Source of the DNA: Piscinibacter defluvii
GTDB taxonomy: Bacteria > Pseudomonadota > Gammaproteobacteria > Burkholderiales > Burkholderiaceae_C
Length of the DNA stretch: 64,000 bases
Reading direction: 5' to 3'
NCBI RefSeq assembly: GCF_004011805.1
Contig: NZ_RCHJ01000006.1
Coordinates: 62,001 to 126,000 of the forward strand
This document shows, piece after piece, positions 1 to 8,585 of the stretch. The translations under genes were made by a program, and so were the position numbers. How positions within the stretch are numbered: the stretch's first letter is position 1; every line of letters starts with the position of its first letter. The notes beneath the pieces are model-generated. The model was given only the letters and a program-made list of their open reading frames with translations, searched no databases and had not been told where the DNA came from.

Positions 1-769
1 AGTCCCAGGCGCTCTGCGCGCCGGCGAAGGCGTCGATCAGCGGGCCGCGCGCACCGGTGTGGCCGAGCATGCGCTCGGCCGGCACGCGGCAGCCGGTGAA
101 CGAGAGCGCCGCGAGCTGGCTGGCGCGCAGGCCCAGCATGTCCTCGCAGCGGTCGACATGGAAGCCCGGCGTGCCCTTGTCGACCCAGAAGGCGCGCACG
201 CCGAAGCGGCCCTTGGCCGGGTCCAGCGTCGCGAACACCACCACCGCGTCGGCGCGCGCGCCACTGCTGATGAAGCACTTCTGGCCGTCCAGCACGTAGT
301 CGCCGTCCGGGCTGCGGCGCGCCACGGTGCGCATCGCGGTCGCGTCCGAGCCGCCCTGCGGCTCGGTGATCGCGAAAGCGCCCCAGCGCGGCCCCGGGCT
401 GGCGATGAAGGCGTCGAAGTAGGCCTGCTTCTGCGCCGGGGTGCCGAGCGCGTCGACCGGCGGTGTCGACAGCCCCGGCCCGGGCAGGCCGATCGGCACC
501 GCCGGGCAGACCCGGCCGACATGCTCGAACACCATCGCGCGACGCAGCGCGGTCGCGGTCAGCGCCGCGCCGCCGTAGGCCGGCGGCATGTTGATGCGGT
601 TGAAGACGCCGGCCGGCACGCGGTCCCAGAGGTCGGCGTCGAGGTCGCCGCGCGCATCGCCGCGCCGCGCGATCTCCGGCAGCTCGGCCACCAGCGCCTC
701 GACCGCCTGCCAGCCCTGCGGGTCCTCGTGGCGCACGCGCCGTGCCAGCGCCTGCAGCTCGGTGCGCAT
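1..769 (-). CDS. acyl-CoA (or acyl-ACP) dehydrogenase, C-terminus beyond window
   Basis: Flavin-dependent dehydrogenase that would introduce an alpha,beta double bond into an acyl thioester. The N-terminal 256 residues are visible; the gene runs off the left edge. The family FAD/substrate signature AFAITEPQGGSD lies at residues 131-142 and is followed by the beta-domain stretch GDYVLDGQKCFIS. The ATG at 769 follows the pentapeptide gene by 9 nt, so it is the last visible gene of the large minus-strand lipid operon. The family is certain; the carrier (CoA or ACP) and chain are not. In this context I infer it desaturates the pathway's own acyl chain. Confidence 0.88.
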   Translation of the reverse strand, partial: MRTELQALARRVRHEDPQGWQAVEALVAELPEIARRGDARGDLDADLWDRVPAGVFNRINMPPAYGGAALTATALRRAMVFEHVGRVCPAVPIGLPGPGLSTPPVDALGTPAQKQAYFDAFIASPGPRWGAFAITEPQGGSDATAMRTVARRSPDGDYVLDGQKCFISSGARADAVVVFATLDPAKGRFGVRAFWVDKGTPGFHVDRCEDMLGLRASQLAALSFTGCRVPAERMLGHTGARGPLIDAFAGAQSAWD

Positions 770-778
770 CGGCGGCCC

Positions 779-1066
779 TCAGCGCGCCACGGCGGCCTGG
801 CCGCGCTGGGCGGCCAGCATGGCCTCGACGTCCAGGCCGTCGATCGTCATGCCGGCGTAGTTGCCGCCGCGCAGCGCCACGCCGTTGAACGAGCACTCGT
901 CGAACTGCGCGCCCGCGAAGTGCACGTTGTGGAAGCGCGCGCGCTCCATGGTGGCGAACTCGACCTGCGTCTCCGCCAGCGAGACCTCGCGGAACTTGCT
1001 GGCCGAGAGGTTGGCGTCGAAGGCCTCGAGGACCTGGTGGCAGTCGGTGAGCTTGAGCGTCTTCAT
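779..1066 (-). CDS. small pentapeptide-like protein
   Basis: A 95-residue protein. Residues 18-72 follow the A(D/N)LXX-like pentapeptide spacing (ANLSASKFREVSLAE, then ARFHNVHFAGAQFDECSF), which would form a short right-handed quadrilateral beta-helix. There is no signal peptide or catalytic motif. Its ATG overlaps the MATE gene stop (ATGA at 1063-1066), so it is translationally coupled inside the lipid operon. Pentapeptide proteins sometimes give self-protection or act as scaffolds; either role here is a guess. Real by context, unknown in function. Confidence 0.75.
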   Translation of the reverse strand: MKTLKLTDCHQVLEAFDANLSASKFREVSLAETQVEFATMERARFHNVHFAGAQFDECSFNGVALRGGNYAGMTIDGLDVEAMLAAQRGQAAVAR

Positions 1067-2481
1067 GTGGATGCCTTTCTTGGCGGGGAGGAAGTGGAAC
1101 GGCCCAGCAGGCCGAGCGAATGCAGGCAGTGGAGCGTGACGACCAGCGCGGTGACACCGAAGCCGATCACCAGGCCCCACCAGATGCCGACCGGCCCGAG
1201 GCCGAGCACGCGGGCGCACAGCAGCTGCCCGCCGGTGCCGAAGAGCGCGTAGCCCACCAGGGCCTGCAGCAGCGGCGCGCGGGTCAGGCCCATGCCGCGC
1301 AGCAGGGCCGCGGCGACCACGATCACGCCCTCGGCCGCCAGCACCACACCGCCCAGCGGCATGAAGCTGCGCCAGAAGGCGTGCTGCTCGCCGCCGCCGG
1401 CCGCCGGCGGCAGCAGCAGCTCGCCGGCCGGCACGGCGAAGGTGCGCAGCAGCAGCGCCGCCGCCACGCCGTAGGCCCCGGCCAGCAGCAGCGCGGCGAC
1501 CGCGGCGCGGTTGCGCGTCGCGAGCTCGCCGCGTGCATGGGCGATGGCCACGTGCTGCACGCCCGCCTGCGCGATGCCCAACGGCACGATCAGCCCGAGC
1601 GCGACCCACAGCACCACCACCGAGTGCGCCGGCAGCGCATCGATCCACCAGCGCCCGACGGCCAGCGTGCTCGACAGCGTCAGCGCGTTGTCCATCAGCA
1701 CGACCGCACCGATCGGCCAGCCGTAGGACCACATGTCGCGGCCGGCCTGGCGCAGCCGGCGCCCGACAGGATCGGCCGCGGCGTCGCCGGAGGCCTGCAG
1801 CGGCAGCGAGCGCAGGCCGCGTTGCACCACCAGCAGCATCAGCCACTGCACCGCCGCCAGCGCGGCCAGCACGCGCAGCGCGGCCTCCTGCGGGCCGGGC
1901 GCACCGACACTCACCACCGCGGTGGCGGCCAGCGCGGCCGCGCCGGCGCCGACCGCGGCCACCGCGGTGACGAAGCCGGCCCGCCCGTGCAGCGAGGCAT
2001 GCACCCGGCCGACCACCAGCAGGAAGGCCGGCAACGCGGCCAGCGCCGCGACCGGGCCCTGCCAGGCAACCACCGCGACCAGCTCGCGCGCATAGCCGAG
2101 CAGTTGCAGCGCCACGCCGGCCAGCGCGCAGATGGCGCTGGTCGCCAGGCCGAACACGATCGCGTAGCGGCGCCCGGCGCGCATGCCGTGCCGGTAGGCC
2201 AGCGCGTCGCCGGCGCCGAGCGCGCGCCCGCCGAGGAAGTACAGCACCTGCAGGAAGCTCGAGCCGACGATGAACAGCGCGGTGTGGGTGGCCGAGACGA
2301 TCGAGTAGCCGGAGAACACCACCTCGCCCTGCGCGGCGACCAGGCGTGCGACGTACAGGCTTGCCAGCAGCGGCGCGAGCATCGCCAGGCTGAGCTTGGC
2401 GGCCAGCGCCGCGAGCGGCGCGAGCACCGGCTCGGCCGCCGGCGCGACCGGCAGCGCGCGGTCGGAGAGGGCCCCGTTCAT
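1063..2481 (-). CDS. MATE-family multidrug/metabolite exporter
   Basis: A 472-residue integral membrane protein with about twelve hydrophobic helices in two similar halves, resembling MatE/NorM cation-coupled antiporters (for example SATHTALFIVGSSFLQVLYF in the first half). It would export a small amphipathic molecule across the inner membrane. Start ATG 2481 overlaps the upstream KAS III-like gene stop (ATGA), and its own stop overlaps the next ATG. Being embedded in a biosynthetic operon, it is probably the product exporter or a resistance pump. The operon also carries a separate ABC/LolA-type export set, so two export steps or two cargoes are possible. Confidence 0.82.
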   Translation of the reverse strand: MNGALSDRALPVAPAAEPVLAPLAALAAKLSLAMLAPLLASLYVARLVAAQGEVVFSGYSIVSATHTALFIVGSSFLQVLYFLGGRALGAGDALAYRHGMRAGRRYAIVFGLATSAICALAGVALQLLGYARELVAVVAWQGPVAALAALPAFLLVVGRVHASLHGRAGFVTAVAAVGAGAAALAATAVVSVGAPGPQEAALRVLAALAAVQWLMLLVVQRGLRSLPLQASGDAAADPVGRRLRQAGRDMWSYGWPIGAVVLMDNALTLSSTLAVGRWWIDALPAHSVVVLWVALGLIVPLGIAQAGVQHVAIAHARGELATRNRAAVAALLLAGAYGVAAALLLRTFAVPAGELLLPPAAGGGEQHAFWRSFMPLGGVVLAAEGVIVVAAALLRGMGLTRAPLLQALVGYALFGTGGQLLCARVLGLGPVGIWWGLVIGFGVTALVVTLHCLHSLGLLGRSTSSPPRKAST

Positions 2482-3494
2482 GCGTCCTCCCCGATGCGGT
2501 TGACGCGCCACAGCGAGGCGCAGACGGTGCCGCCCAGGCTGGCGTTCCAGGCCAGCAGCACGCAGCCGTGCGGCACCAGCCCGGCGGCGCAGCGTGCGTG
2601 CAGCTCGGCCAGCGCGCCGGCGGCGGTGATGGTGCCGAGCTGCCCGGCGTCCGGCGGGGCGGCCAGCACGTGGCGGGCGGCCGGGGCATGTCGCCCGCGC
2701 AGCCGGTCGTCGAGTGCGACGTCGAGCGCGCAGCCGAGCCAGCCGTCGACGGCGACGTCCGGGTGCGCGCGCTGCAGCGCGACGATCGCCTGCCCCGCCG
2801 CCTGCTCCAGCGCGTCGCGCCGGATCCCGGCCTGCCGCGCGCCGTCGACCACGACGAACGGGTCGTGCCCGTGCTGCACACCACCGAGGTACTGCAGGCC
2901 GACCGCGTGGCCGCGCACGAAGCCCAGCGCGGCGGCGCCGTCGGCGAGCACGCTGCCGCCCCACAGGCGCGGGTAGGGCAGCGGCCAGCGCTCCACCGCG
3001 ACGAACAGCCCGGCCGCGCCCGGCGCGGGCAGCGCCTGGTCCAGCAGCGCGGCGGCCAGATCGAGCGAGGCGCCCTGCAGCTGGCCCAGCCCCGGGTGCG
3101 GCACCGCCGATGCGCCGAGCTCGGCGGCCAGGCAGCTGGCGGTGGAGTGGAAGATGTCCTCGTCGACGCCGCTGGTCGCGTACAGCAGCAGCCGCGTCTG
3201 CGTGCCGGCGCTCCAGGGCGGCTGCAGCGTCTGCACCGCGCTGCGCGCCAGCTCGAGCTGGCTCGAATCGGCCGCACGCGGGCTGTCGGCACCGTCGGCC
3301 GGCGCTTGCGCGCACAGCCCGCGCGGGTCGAGCCCGGTGCCGTCGAAGGCGATGCGGCACAGGTCGCGGTAGGCCTGCGGCGCGGGGTCGTCCCAGCAGG
3401 CCAGCGCCTCGCGGCGCCAGTCCGCCAGGCCGCAGGCCGGCGGCACCACGCGCGCGGCGCTGACCACCGTCAGGACCGGCTCAACGGGACGCAT
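2478..3494 (-). CDS. KAS III-like protein A, catalytic Cys and His missing
   Basis: A 338-residue thiolase-fold protein, divergent from FabH. It is recognised by alignment to the three other KAS III-like proteins of this operon: the Gly-Gln block before the active-site Cys is present (GQLQ, residues 137-140), but the next residue, where KAS III-like protein D has Cys116, is Gly141. The His motif (LPHN in D) is also absent. It cannot be a normal ketosynthase. A non-catalytic partner subunit, a chain-length or ACP-docking role, is the obvious alternative. It overlaps the ACP gene by 14 nt and the MATE gene by ATGA, suggesting stoichiometric expression with that ACP. Confidence 0.78.
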   Translation of the reverse strand: MRPVEPVLTVVSAARVVPPACGLADWRREALACWDDPAPQAYRDLCRIAFDGTGLDPRGLCAQAPADGADSPRAADSSQLELARSAVQTLQPPWSAGTQTRLLLYATSGVDEDIFHSTASCLAAELGASAVPHPGLGQLQGASLDLAAALLDQALPAPGAAGLFVAVERWPLPYPRLWGGSVLADGAAALGFVRGHAVGLQYLGGVQHGHDPFVVVDGARQAGIRRDALEQAAGQAIVALQRAHPDVAVDGWLGCALDVALDDRLRGRHAPAARHVLAAPPDAGQLGTITAAGALAELHARCAAGLVPHGCVLLAWNASLGGTVCASLWRVNRIGEDA

Positions 3495-3771
3495 CGACCT
3501 GCGCCTGCACGAACTGCACGAGGTTGCCGAAGCGCGTGAACAGTTCGGTGTTCAGGTCCTCGACGTCGATCACGATATCGCAGCGCGTCTCGATGCCGGT
3601 GAGCACGTCCACGACGTTGAGCGACTCCAGGCCGAGCTCGTAGAGGTTGCTGTCGGCCTGCAGCACGGTGGTGGGCGGCAGCTTCAGCACGTCGGCCAGC
3701 AGCGCGTGCAGCGTGGCGCTCACGTCGGCGCCGCCGAGGGCGAGGATTTCCTGCGGGGTGACGGTGTTCAT
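3481..3771 (-). CDS. acyl carrier protein (second ACP of the operon)
   Basis: A 96-residue ACP. The phosphopantetheine attachment Ser is Ser50 in YELGLESLNVVD (the usual DSL is ESL here). It is longer than FabC-type ACPs (about 78 aa) because of N- and C-terminal extensions. SD AAGGA precedes ATG 3771. It lies between the ATP-grasp ligase (24 nt upstream) and KAS III-like protein A (14-nt overlap). The sequence is clearly different from the ACP at 12578-12829, so the pathway probably uses two carriers for two stages, for example chain assembly and tailoring. Confidence 0.88.
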   Translation of the reverse strand: MNTVTPQEILALGGADVSATLHALLADVLKLPPTTVLQADSNLYELGLESLNVVDVLTGIETRCDIVIDVEDLNTELFTRFGNLVQFVQAQVDASR

Positions 3772-3795
3772 GGCGAGTCCTTGCGTGGGTGGGAG

Positions 3796-5016
3796 CTAGA
3801 TCGGGGCCAGCTCGAGGCGCTGGTCGAAGCGGGTGCGCAGTTCGGCCAGGCGGCGCTCGAAGCCCGGCCGGTCGGCGGCGCTGAAGACGAACAGGCCGAC
3901 GAAGTCGGTGCAGTGCGAGGCGCCGGCCACCAGCGTGCCGGCCTCGCCGTCGATGCGGCGGTAGCGGATCCAGGGGTCGCCGAACTCGTCGGCCGAGGCG
4001 ATGCGCCGCACCAGCTGCGCCGACGGGATGCGGAAGCCGAGCATGCCCACCGTCTCGCCGGGGGCGTGCCCGGGCACGATGCGCCCGCCCAGGCCGAGCG
4101 CCAGCAGCACCGCGGCGCGGCCGTAGTTGACGCCCGAGCGCGCCTCCATCATGCGCACGATGCCGCCGGCCGCCGGCCGCGCGGCGATCTCGCAGAACAC
4201 GATCTCGTCGCCCGGCGTCACGAAGCACTCGAGGTGGGTCACGCCGTCGACCAGGCCGAGCACCTCGATCACCCGGTCGGAGAAGTCCATCAGGCGGCGC
4301 TGCAGCGGCGAGTCGTCCAGCAGCACGCTGGCCAGCGGCGCGCCGACGCCGAAGTCCACCGGCGCCATGCCGGGCAGGTAGGGCGCCGCCAGCGTCAGCA
4401 GCGGCCGGCCGCCGCGCACCACCGCGTTGACGTGGTACATCGGCCCGGCGATGAACTCCTCGGCCTCGTAGGCGGCCCGCTCGCCCGGATGGGCCGCGTA
4501 CCAGCGCGCGACGTCCTGCACCGTGTCGGCGAACTCCACGCCGGCCGAACCCATGCCGTCGACCGGCTTGATGACGATGCGCTCGTGGCGCGTCAGCAGT
4601 GCCTCGACGCCGGCACGGTCGTCGGCGTGCGCGAACTCGGGCACGCGCACGCCGGCCGCGCCGAGCACGCGCTTCATCGTCGGCTTGTCGCGGAAGCGCG
4701 GCACGTCGGCGCCGCGCAGTCCGGGCAGGCCGAGCTCGTCGCGCAGCGCCGCGGCCAGCTCCATCATGCGTTCGTCGATCGTGACCAGCGCGGTGAAGGG
4801 CTGCTCGGCGTGCAGCGTGAGCACGCGGCGGCGGATCGCCTCCACGTCGTGCCAGCGCACCCGCTCGAGCTCGACGGCGCGGCCCTCGAACCAGCGCGCC
4901 GTGGCGCTGTTGGCCAGCACCGTGACACGCGCGGGCAGGTCGTCGAGGATGAAGCGGTCGTGCAGGTCGGTGTAGCCGTGGCCGTCGCCGGCGGCGAGGA
5001 ACAGCAGTCTGCTCAT
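3796..5016 (-). CDS. ATP-grasp domain ligase
   Basis: A 406-residue protein of the carbamoyl-phosphate-synthase-like ATP-grasp superfamily. Visible features are the ATP-binding lysine strand and glycine loop IVIKPVDGMGSAGVEF (about residues 146-161), the second lysine/acidic segment YEAEEFIAGP, and the Mg-binding LECFVTPGDEIVFCEIAARP. These enzymes join a carboxylate (via acyl-phosphate) to an amine or thiol. A good AGGAG SD precedes ATG 5016, which overlaps the previous stop (ATGA). In this operon it could amidate an acyl or amino-acid carboxylate; the substrate is unknown. Confidence 0.85.
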   Translation of the reverse strand: MSRLLFLAAGDGHGYTDLHDRFILDDLPARVTVLANSATARWFEGRAVELERVRWHDVEAIRRRVLTLHAEQPFTALVTIDERMMELAAALRDELGLPGLRGADVPRFRDKPTMKRVLGAAGVRVPEFAHADDRAGVEALLTRHERIVIKPVDGMGSAGVEFADTVQDVARWYAAHPGERAAYEAEEFIAGPMYHVNAVVRGGRPLLTLAAPYLPGMAPVDFGVGAPLASVLLDDSPLQRRLMDFSDRVIEVLGLVDGVTHLECFVTPGDEIVFCEIAARPAAGGIVRMMEARSGVNYGRAAVLLALGLGGRIVPGHAPGETVGMLGFRIPSAQLVRRIASADEFGDPWIRYRRIDGEAGTLVAGASHCTDFVGLFVFSAADRPGFERRLAELRTRFDQRLELAPI

Positions 5017-6062
5017 GAAGGGCTCCTGGTTGACGGGGCGGGGGAGGTCGGCGGCGCGGCCGGGCGCCAGGCGCCGCCGCCGGCCTGCGCGGCAGGGTCG
5101 CAGCGCACGTGCAGCGCGCCGGCCGCGCCGGCGGACGAGGCGGTCCAGACGACCAGTTCCACCGGCCGGCCGCTGCGCGCTGCGGCGGCCACGCCGCGGG
5201 CGATCGCAAACAGAGGCTCGGCCGAGCCGGCGTGCCAGGCCGGGCCGGCATCGGGCTCGTCCAGCGGCGCGAGGCCGGTGCGTTGCGCCACCGCACGGCA
5301 CACCGCCGCGTCGCAGCGGTCGCCGGCCAGCCACGGCGCGGCGCCGGGCGGCAGCGCGAGGCCCTGCACCGCCTGCGTGGCCAGCCGCACGAGCTGCTCG
5401 CGCGCCGTCTCCGGCGTGGCGGTCCAGGGGTCGGCGGCCGGTGGCTCGAAGACGCAGGCCAGGCCCTCGATGCGGGCCACGCCCGGCCCGTCGCCGCGCC
5501 CCACGAGGCAGGCCGCGGCGGCGTCGCCGAAGGTCACGACGCCCGGCGTGCGGCGGAAGAACGGCGCGATCCACTTGTCGGACGCGCTCAGGCAGGCCAG
5601 CCCGGCGGGTGCACCGTCGGCCAGCTGCAGTGCCGCCAGCCGTAGCGCGACCGGCAGCCCGGCCGTGCCGAGCTGGCCGACGCTGAAGCTGCGCGCCACC
5701 TGCGGCAGGTGCTCGTGCACCACGCGCAGGCAGCTCGAGCCGAGGATCTGCTGGTTCAGCGTGCACTGCGCGTGCAGCGCGAGGCCGATGCGCGGCTTCA
5801 GCGCGGCCTGCCCGGTCAGCAGCGCATCGACCGCGCCGCAGGCGAGCTGGGCCACGTTGCCGGCGGGGTCGGCCACCGGCACCTCGTAGGGCGGGCAGGC
5901 GAGCGTGCTGAGCCCGCGTCGCACGGTCGGCGGCCGCGACGCGGCGCCGGCAGCGTCGAACAGGTGGAAGTAGGTGCCCGGCAACGCGCTGCCGAGCAGG
6001 CTGTCCTGCGCGCGCAGCGGCGGCTGCCAGGTGGCCAGCGAGTGCAGCGTCAGCAGCGTCAT
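5013..6062 (-). CDS. KAS III-like protein B, catalytic Cys replaced by Thr
   Basis: A 349-residue thiolase-fold protein paralogous to the neighbouring KAS III-like proteins. The nucleophile block reads SFSVGQLGTAGLP (residues 125-137), with Thr133 at the Cys position. The catalytic His motif is also not found. The C-terminal 30 residues are Pro/Ala-rich and probably disordered. It is preceded directly (ATGA overlap) by protein C, which keeps the Cys, so B and C look like a catalytic/non-catalytic pair, by analogy with KS-CLF pairs of type II polyketide synthases. That pairing is inference. Confidence 0.78.
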   Translation of the reverse strand: MTLLTLHSLATWQPPLRAQDSLLGSALPGTYFHLFDAAGAASRPPTVRRGLSTLACPPYEVPVADPAGNVAQLACGAVDALLTGQAALKPRIGLALHAQCTLNQQILGSSCLRVVHEHLPQVARSFSVGQLGTAGLPVALRLAALQLADGAPAGLACLSASDKWIAPFFRRTPGVVTFGDAAAACLVGRGDGPGVARIEGLACVFEPPAADPWTATPETAREQLVRLATQAVQGLALPPGAAPWLAGDRCDAAVCRAVAQRTGLAPLDEPDAGPAWHAGSAEPLFAIARGVAAAARSGRPVELVVWTASSAGAAGALHVRCDPAAQAGGGAWRPAAPPTSPAPSTRSPS

Positions 6063-7018
6063 GCCTGCAGCTCCCCGGCCGGCCAGAGCGTGAGGGCCGA
6101 GAAGGCGCCGACGTTGGACTGCCCGAAGGCGAGCAGCGGCGCCGGCTGCCCGGCCAGCAGCGCGAAGCCGCGGTCCACCAGGTTGACGGCCAGGTCGGCG
6201 CAGCAGGCGTGGCCGCGCCGCCCGACGTTGTCGAGGAACACCTGCCCGGGCGCCAGGTTCAGCTCATCCTGCACCTTGAGCCAGTCGGCCCGGTCGGCGT
6301 TGGCCGGCAGGATCTCGCGGTAGGCCGCCAGCGGCACCCCGCCGGCCGCCTCGTGCTCGCGCAGCAGCGCAGCAGTGTGGCGCCACAGCTGGCGCGCCAT
6401 CGCCAGCGCCAGCGCAGGCGTGCACGGCCCGGCGTGCAGCGCGGCGAACTGGCGCACGCTCGCCGCGCCGAGCCGGCAGCGCAACCCCTCGCGCCCGAGC
6501 AGCAGGGCCGAGGCGCCGTCGCTCTGCACGCTGGTGCGCCCCTGGATGCGGTAGCGCGCGTCGCCGAACACGCGGTCGGACGTGACCACCAGCGCGTAGC
6601 GCGCCTGCGGGTCTTCGCGCAGCAGCCGCGCCGCCAGGTCGACCGCGACGATCGCCGACGCGCAGGCCAGCTGCCCCACCGAGAAGGCGAGCGCCGGCCG
6701 CAGCCCGTGGCGCTGCGCCAGCTCGGCCAGCAACGAGCTCGGCGGCGCCGGCATGCTGAAGGCCTGGGTGTGGGCGTGCACCAGGTAGCGCACGTCGCGC
6801 GCCCAGCCGGGTGGCGCGTCGAGCCGCGCGAGCGCGGCGTCGATGAAGTCGGCATCGCTGCCGCCGTCGAGCTCGTGGAACTGGCGGCAGCCGTGCGCCA
6901 GCAGGCTGTCGACGAGGCGCGGCGACACACCCTCGGCCTGCGCCCAGGCCTCGACGTCGCGCGGCGCGCCCGGCAGCTCGAAGGCCGCGGCGACGATGCC
7001 GATGTCGCTGCCGCTCAC
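6059..7018 (-). CDS. KAS III-like protein C, Cys kept, His missing
   Basis: A 319-residue KAS III-like protein. Cys119 sits in AFSVGQLACASAI, matching the FabH nucleophile position. The segment that should hold the catalytic His reads ILPANAD, with Ala239 in place of His. The third active-site motif reads RRGHACCAD around His270. The start chosen is GTG 7018, which gives a GTGA overlap with the GNAT gene like the ATGA junctions elsewhere in the operon. Cys without the decarboxylating His is compatible with acyl transfer rather than Claisen condensation; this is inference. Confidence 0.8.
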   Translation of the reverse strand: MSGSDIGIVAAAFELPGAPRDVEAWAQAEGVSPRLVDSLLAHGCRQFHELDGGSDADFIDAALARLDAPPGWARDVRYLVHAHTQAFSMPAPPSSLLAELAQRHGLRPALAFSVGQLACASAIVAVDLAARLLREDPQARYALVVTSDRVFGDARYRIQGRTSVQSDGASALLLGREGLRCRLGAASVRQFAALHAGPCTPALALAMARQLWRHTAALLREHEAAGGVPLAAYREILPANADRADWLKVQDELNLAPGQVFLDNVGRRGHACCADLAVNLVDRGFALLAGQPAPLLAFGQSNVGAFSALTLWPAGELQA

Positions 7019-7665
7019 GCGCGGGCTCCGGCCGAGGGCGCCGGCTCGGCAGCGGCCAGCGCCGCGAAGGTGCGGCCGGTTTCCGACGGCACCCGGGGGT
7101 AGCGCTGGGCGAACTCGGCGCGCGTGATGTCGAACAGCAGCCGGTCGTGCAGCCGGCCGTTCATGCGGTGGCGGGCACGCTGCCGGCCGGTCAGGCGCAG
7201 GCCGAGTCGCTCGTGCATCGCCACCGAGAACTGGTTGCCCTCGACCACCCAGGAGCCGATCACCTCGCGACCGAGCTCGAGGAAGCCATTGGCCAGCTGC
7301 AGCAGGAACGCCGCCACCGCCGCGTTCGGCAGCGATGCACCGTAGTGGCCGCGCACACCCCAGATGCCGGCGCTGCCCATCTCGTTGGCGCAGTCGTTCA
7401 GGCACACCAGGCCGTAGGGTGCGTCGCTGCCGGGCACGCGGGTCAGTCGCGCATGGCAGCGCCGTCCGGTCAGCATCAGGAACAGCGAGCGTTCGTCCAT
7501 CTCCTGGCGGCCGCTGTCGAGGTCGAGCCAGCAGCGCGCCCGCGGGTCGGCCAGCCAGCCGGAGACCATGCGCGCATGGGTCGCCTGCAGCGGCAGCAGC
7601 TCGATCATCGGGAGGTCGGTGCCGGGGATCAGCGCCGGCGCGCAGGTGGCGATAGGTGTGTTCAT
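7015..7665 (-). CDS. GNAT-family N-acyltransferase
   Basis: A 216-residue protein of the GCN5-related fold, closest in style to RimJ/RimL-type acetyltransferases. The central strand YGLVCLNDCANEMGSAGIWG, the helix after it, and the C-terminal block EGNQFSVAMHERLGLRLTGR with the downstream RHRMNGRLHD are typical. It would transfer an acyl group from CoA (or possibly ACP) to an amine. It lies between two KAS III-like genes with ATGA/GTGA overlaps on both sides, which argues for a pathway role rather than ribosomal protein modification. Confidence 0.82.
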   Translation of the reverse strand: MNTPIATCAPALIPGTDLPMIELLPLQATHARMVSGWLADPRARCWLDLDSGRQEMDERSLFLMLTGRRCHARLTRVPGSDAPYGLVCLNDCANEMGSAGIWGVRGHYGASLPNAAVAAFLLQLANGFLELGREVIGSWVVEGNQFSVAMHERLGLRLTGRQRARHRMNGRLHDRLLFDITRAEFAQRYPRVPSETGRTFAALAAAEPAPSAGARA

Positions 7666-8585
7666 GCGGGGTCGGTGCTGAGGGCGAAGCCGCCGAAGGT
7701 GCCGCCGATGCCGCTGGCGACCACCAGGTGATGCCCCGGCTGCACGAGCGCGCCGGAGTCGGCCAGGTTGATCGCCGCGTCGGAGCCGAAGGTGTGGCCG
7801 ATGCGGGAGAAGTTGCGCTCGAACAGCCGCTCGCGCGGCAGGCGCAGCGCATCCATCGCCTGCCGCCAGGCCGGCAGGTTGACGTTGTGCGGCAGCACGC
7901 TGGCGAAGTCGCCCGGCTGCAGGCCGGCGGCACGCGCCACCTGGCGCACCAGCGAGATCAGCGCCCACAGGTAGTGAGGGTCGGCCTCGTAGCGCCCGTC
8001 CTCGAGGATGCCGCGCGACGGGCGCGGGTGGTTGTACGTGTGCAGGCCGCGCAGCCGGCTGCGCGCATCGCGCTGCACCAACAGCGCGGCCGCGCCGTCG
8101 GAGTGCATGCCGGCCTCGCCGAGCGGGCGCAGCGCCTCCACCAGCACGGTGTCGGCGCACAGCACCACGGCATGCCGCCAGCCCGGCTGCCGCTCGAACA
8201 GCCAGTCGAGCAGGCGCAGCGCATGCAGCGCCGAGACGCACTGCTGCTGGCCGACCGCGAAGGCCAGGGCGCGGCGCAGTCCGCCGGCACGGCGCAGCTC
8301 GCCGGCGAAGGACAGCGGCGCCGGCAGCGTGTTCAGCGGCGAGGTGTGGCAGGTGACGAGCGCGTCCACCTGCGACGGCGCCACGCCGGCACGCTCGAGC
8401 ACGCGCTCGAGCGCGCTGCGGGCGAGCTCGTGCTGGGCCTGCGGCGTGGCGCGGTGGAAGCGCTCGACGCCGCTGCGCCGCAGCGCGGCGGCGGCCTCGC
8501 CGGGCCGGCCCTGCGCCGCGCACCAGGCCTCGACGGTGTCGACCTGCGGCCCGAGCGTGTAGGCCGCGTCGCGGATGCCGATCAT
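7662..8585 (-). CDS. KAS III-like protein D, the only intact-looking member
   Basis: A 307-residue 3-oxoacyl-ACP synthase III homologue. Cys116 (FAVGQQQCVSAL) and His233 (VLPHNVN) are both present. The third residue, Asn in FabH (GNTSAAS), is replaced: the motif here is IGHTFGSD with His264. The C-terminal glycine-rich strand GIGGTFGGF is intact. It is probably a priming or condensing enzyme, or an acyltransferase of the KAS III superfamily. ATGA overlaps join it to the DsbA-like gene upstream and GNAT downstream. Of the four paralogues it is the likeliest true catalyst. Confidence 0.85.
   Translation of the reverse strand: MIGIRDAAYTLGPQVDTVEAWCAAQGRPGEAAAALRRSGVERFHRATPQAQHELARSALERVLERAGVAPSQVDALVTCHTSPLNTLPAPLSFAGELRRAGGLRRALAFAVGQQQCVSALHALRLLDWLFERQPGWRHAVVLCADTVLVEALRPLGEAGMHSDGAAALLVQRDARSRLRGLHTYNHPRPSRGILEDGRYEADPHYLWALISLVRQVARAAGLQPGDFASVLPHNVNLPAWRQAMDALRLPRERLFERNFSRIGHTFGSDAAINLADSGALVQPGHHLVVASGIGGTFGGFALSTDPA

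Noticed and set aside
1063-3360. A single very long minus-strand frame joining the KAS III-like and MATE region
   Set aside because: It reads the KAS III-like gene out of frame; the Arg-rich translation has no domain. The real genes are joined by an ATGA overlap.
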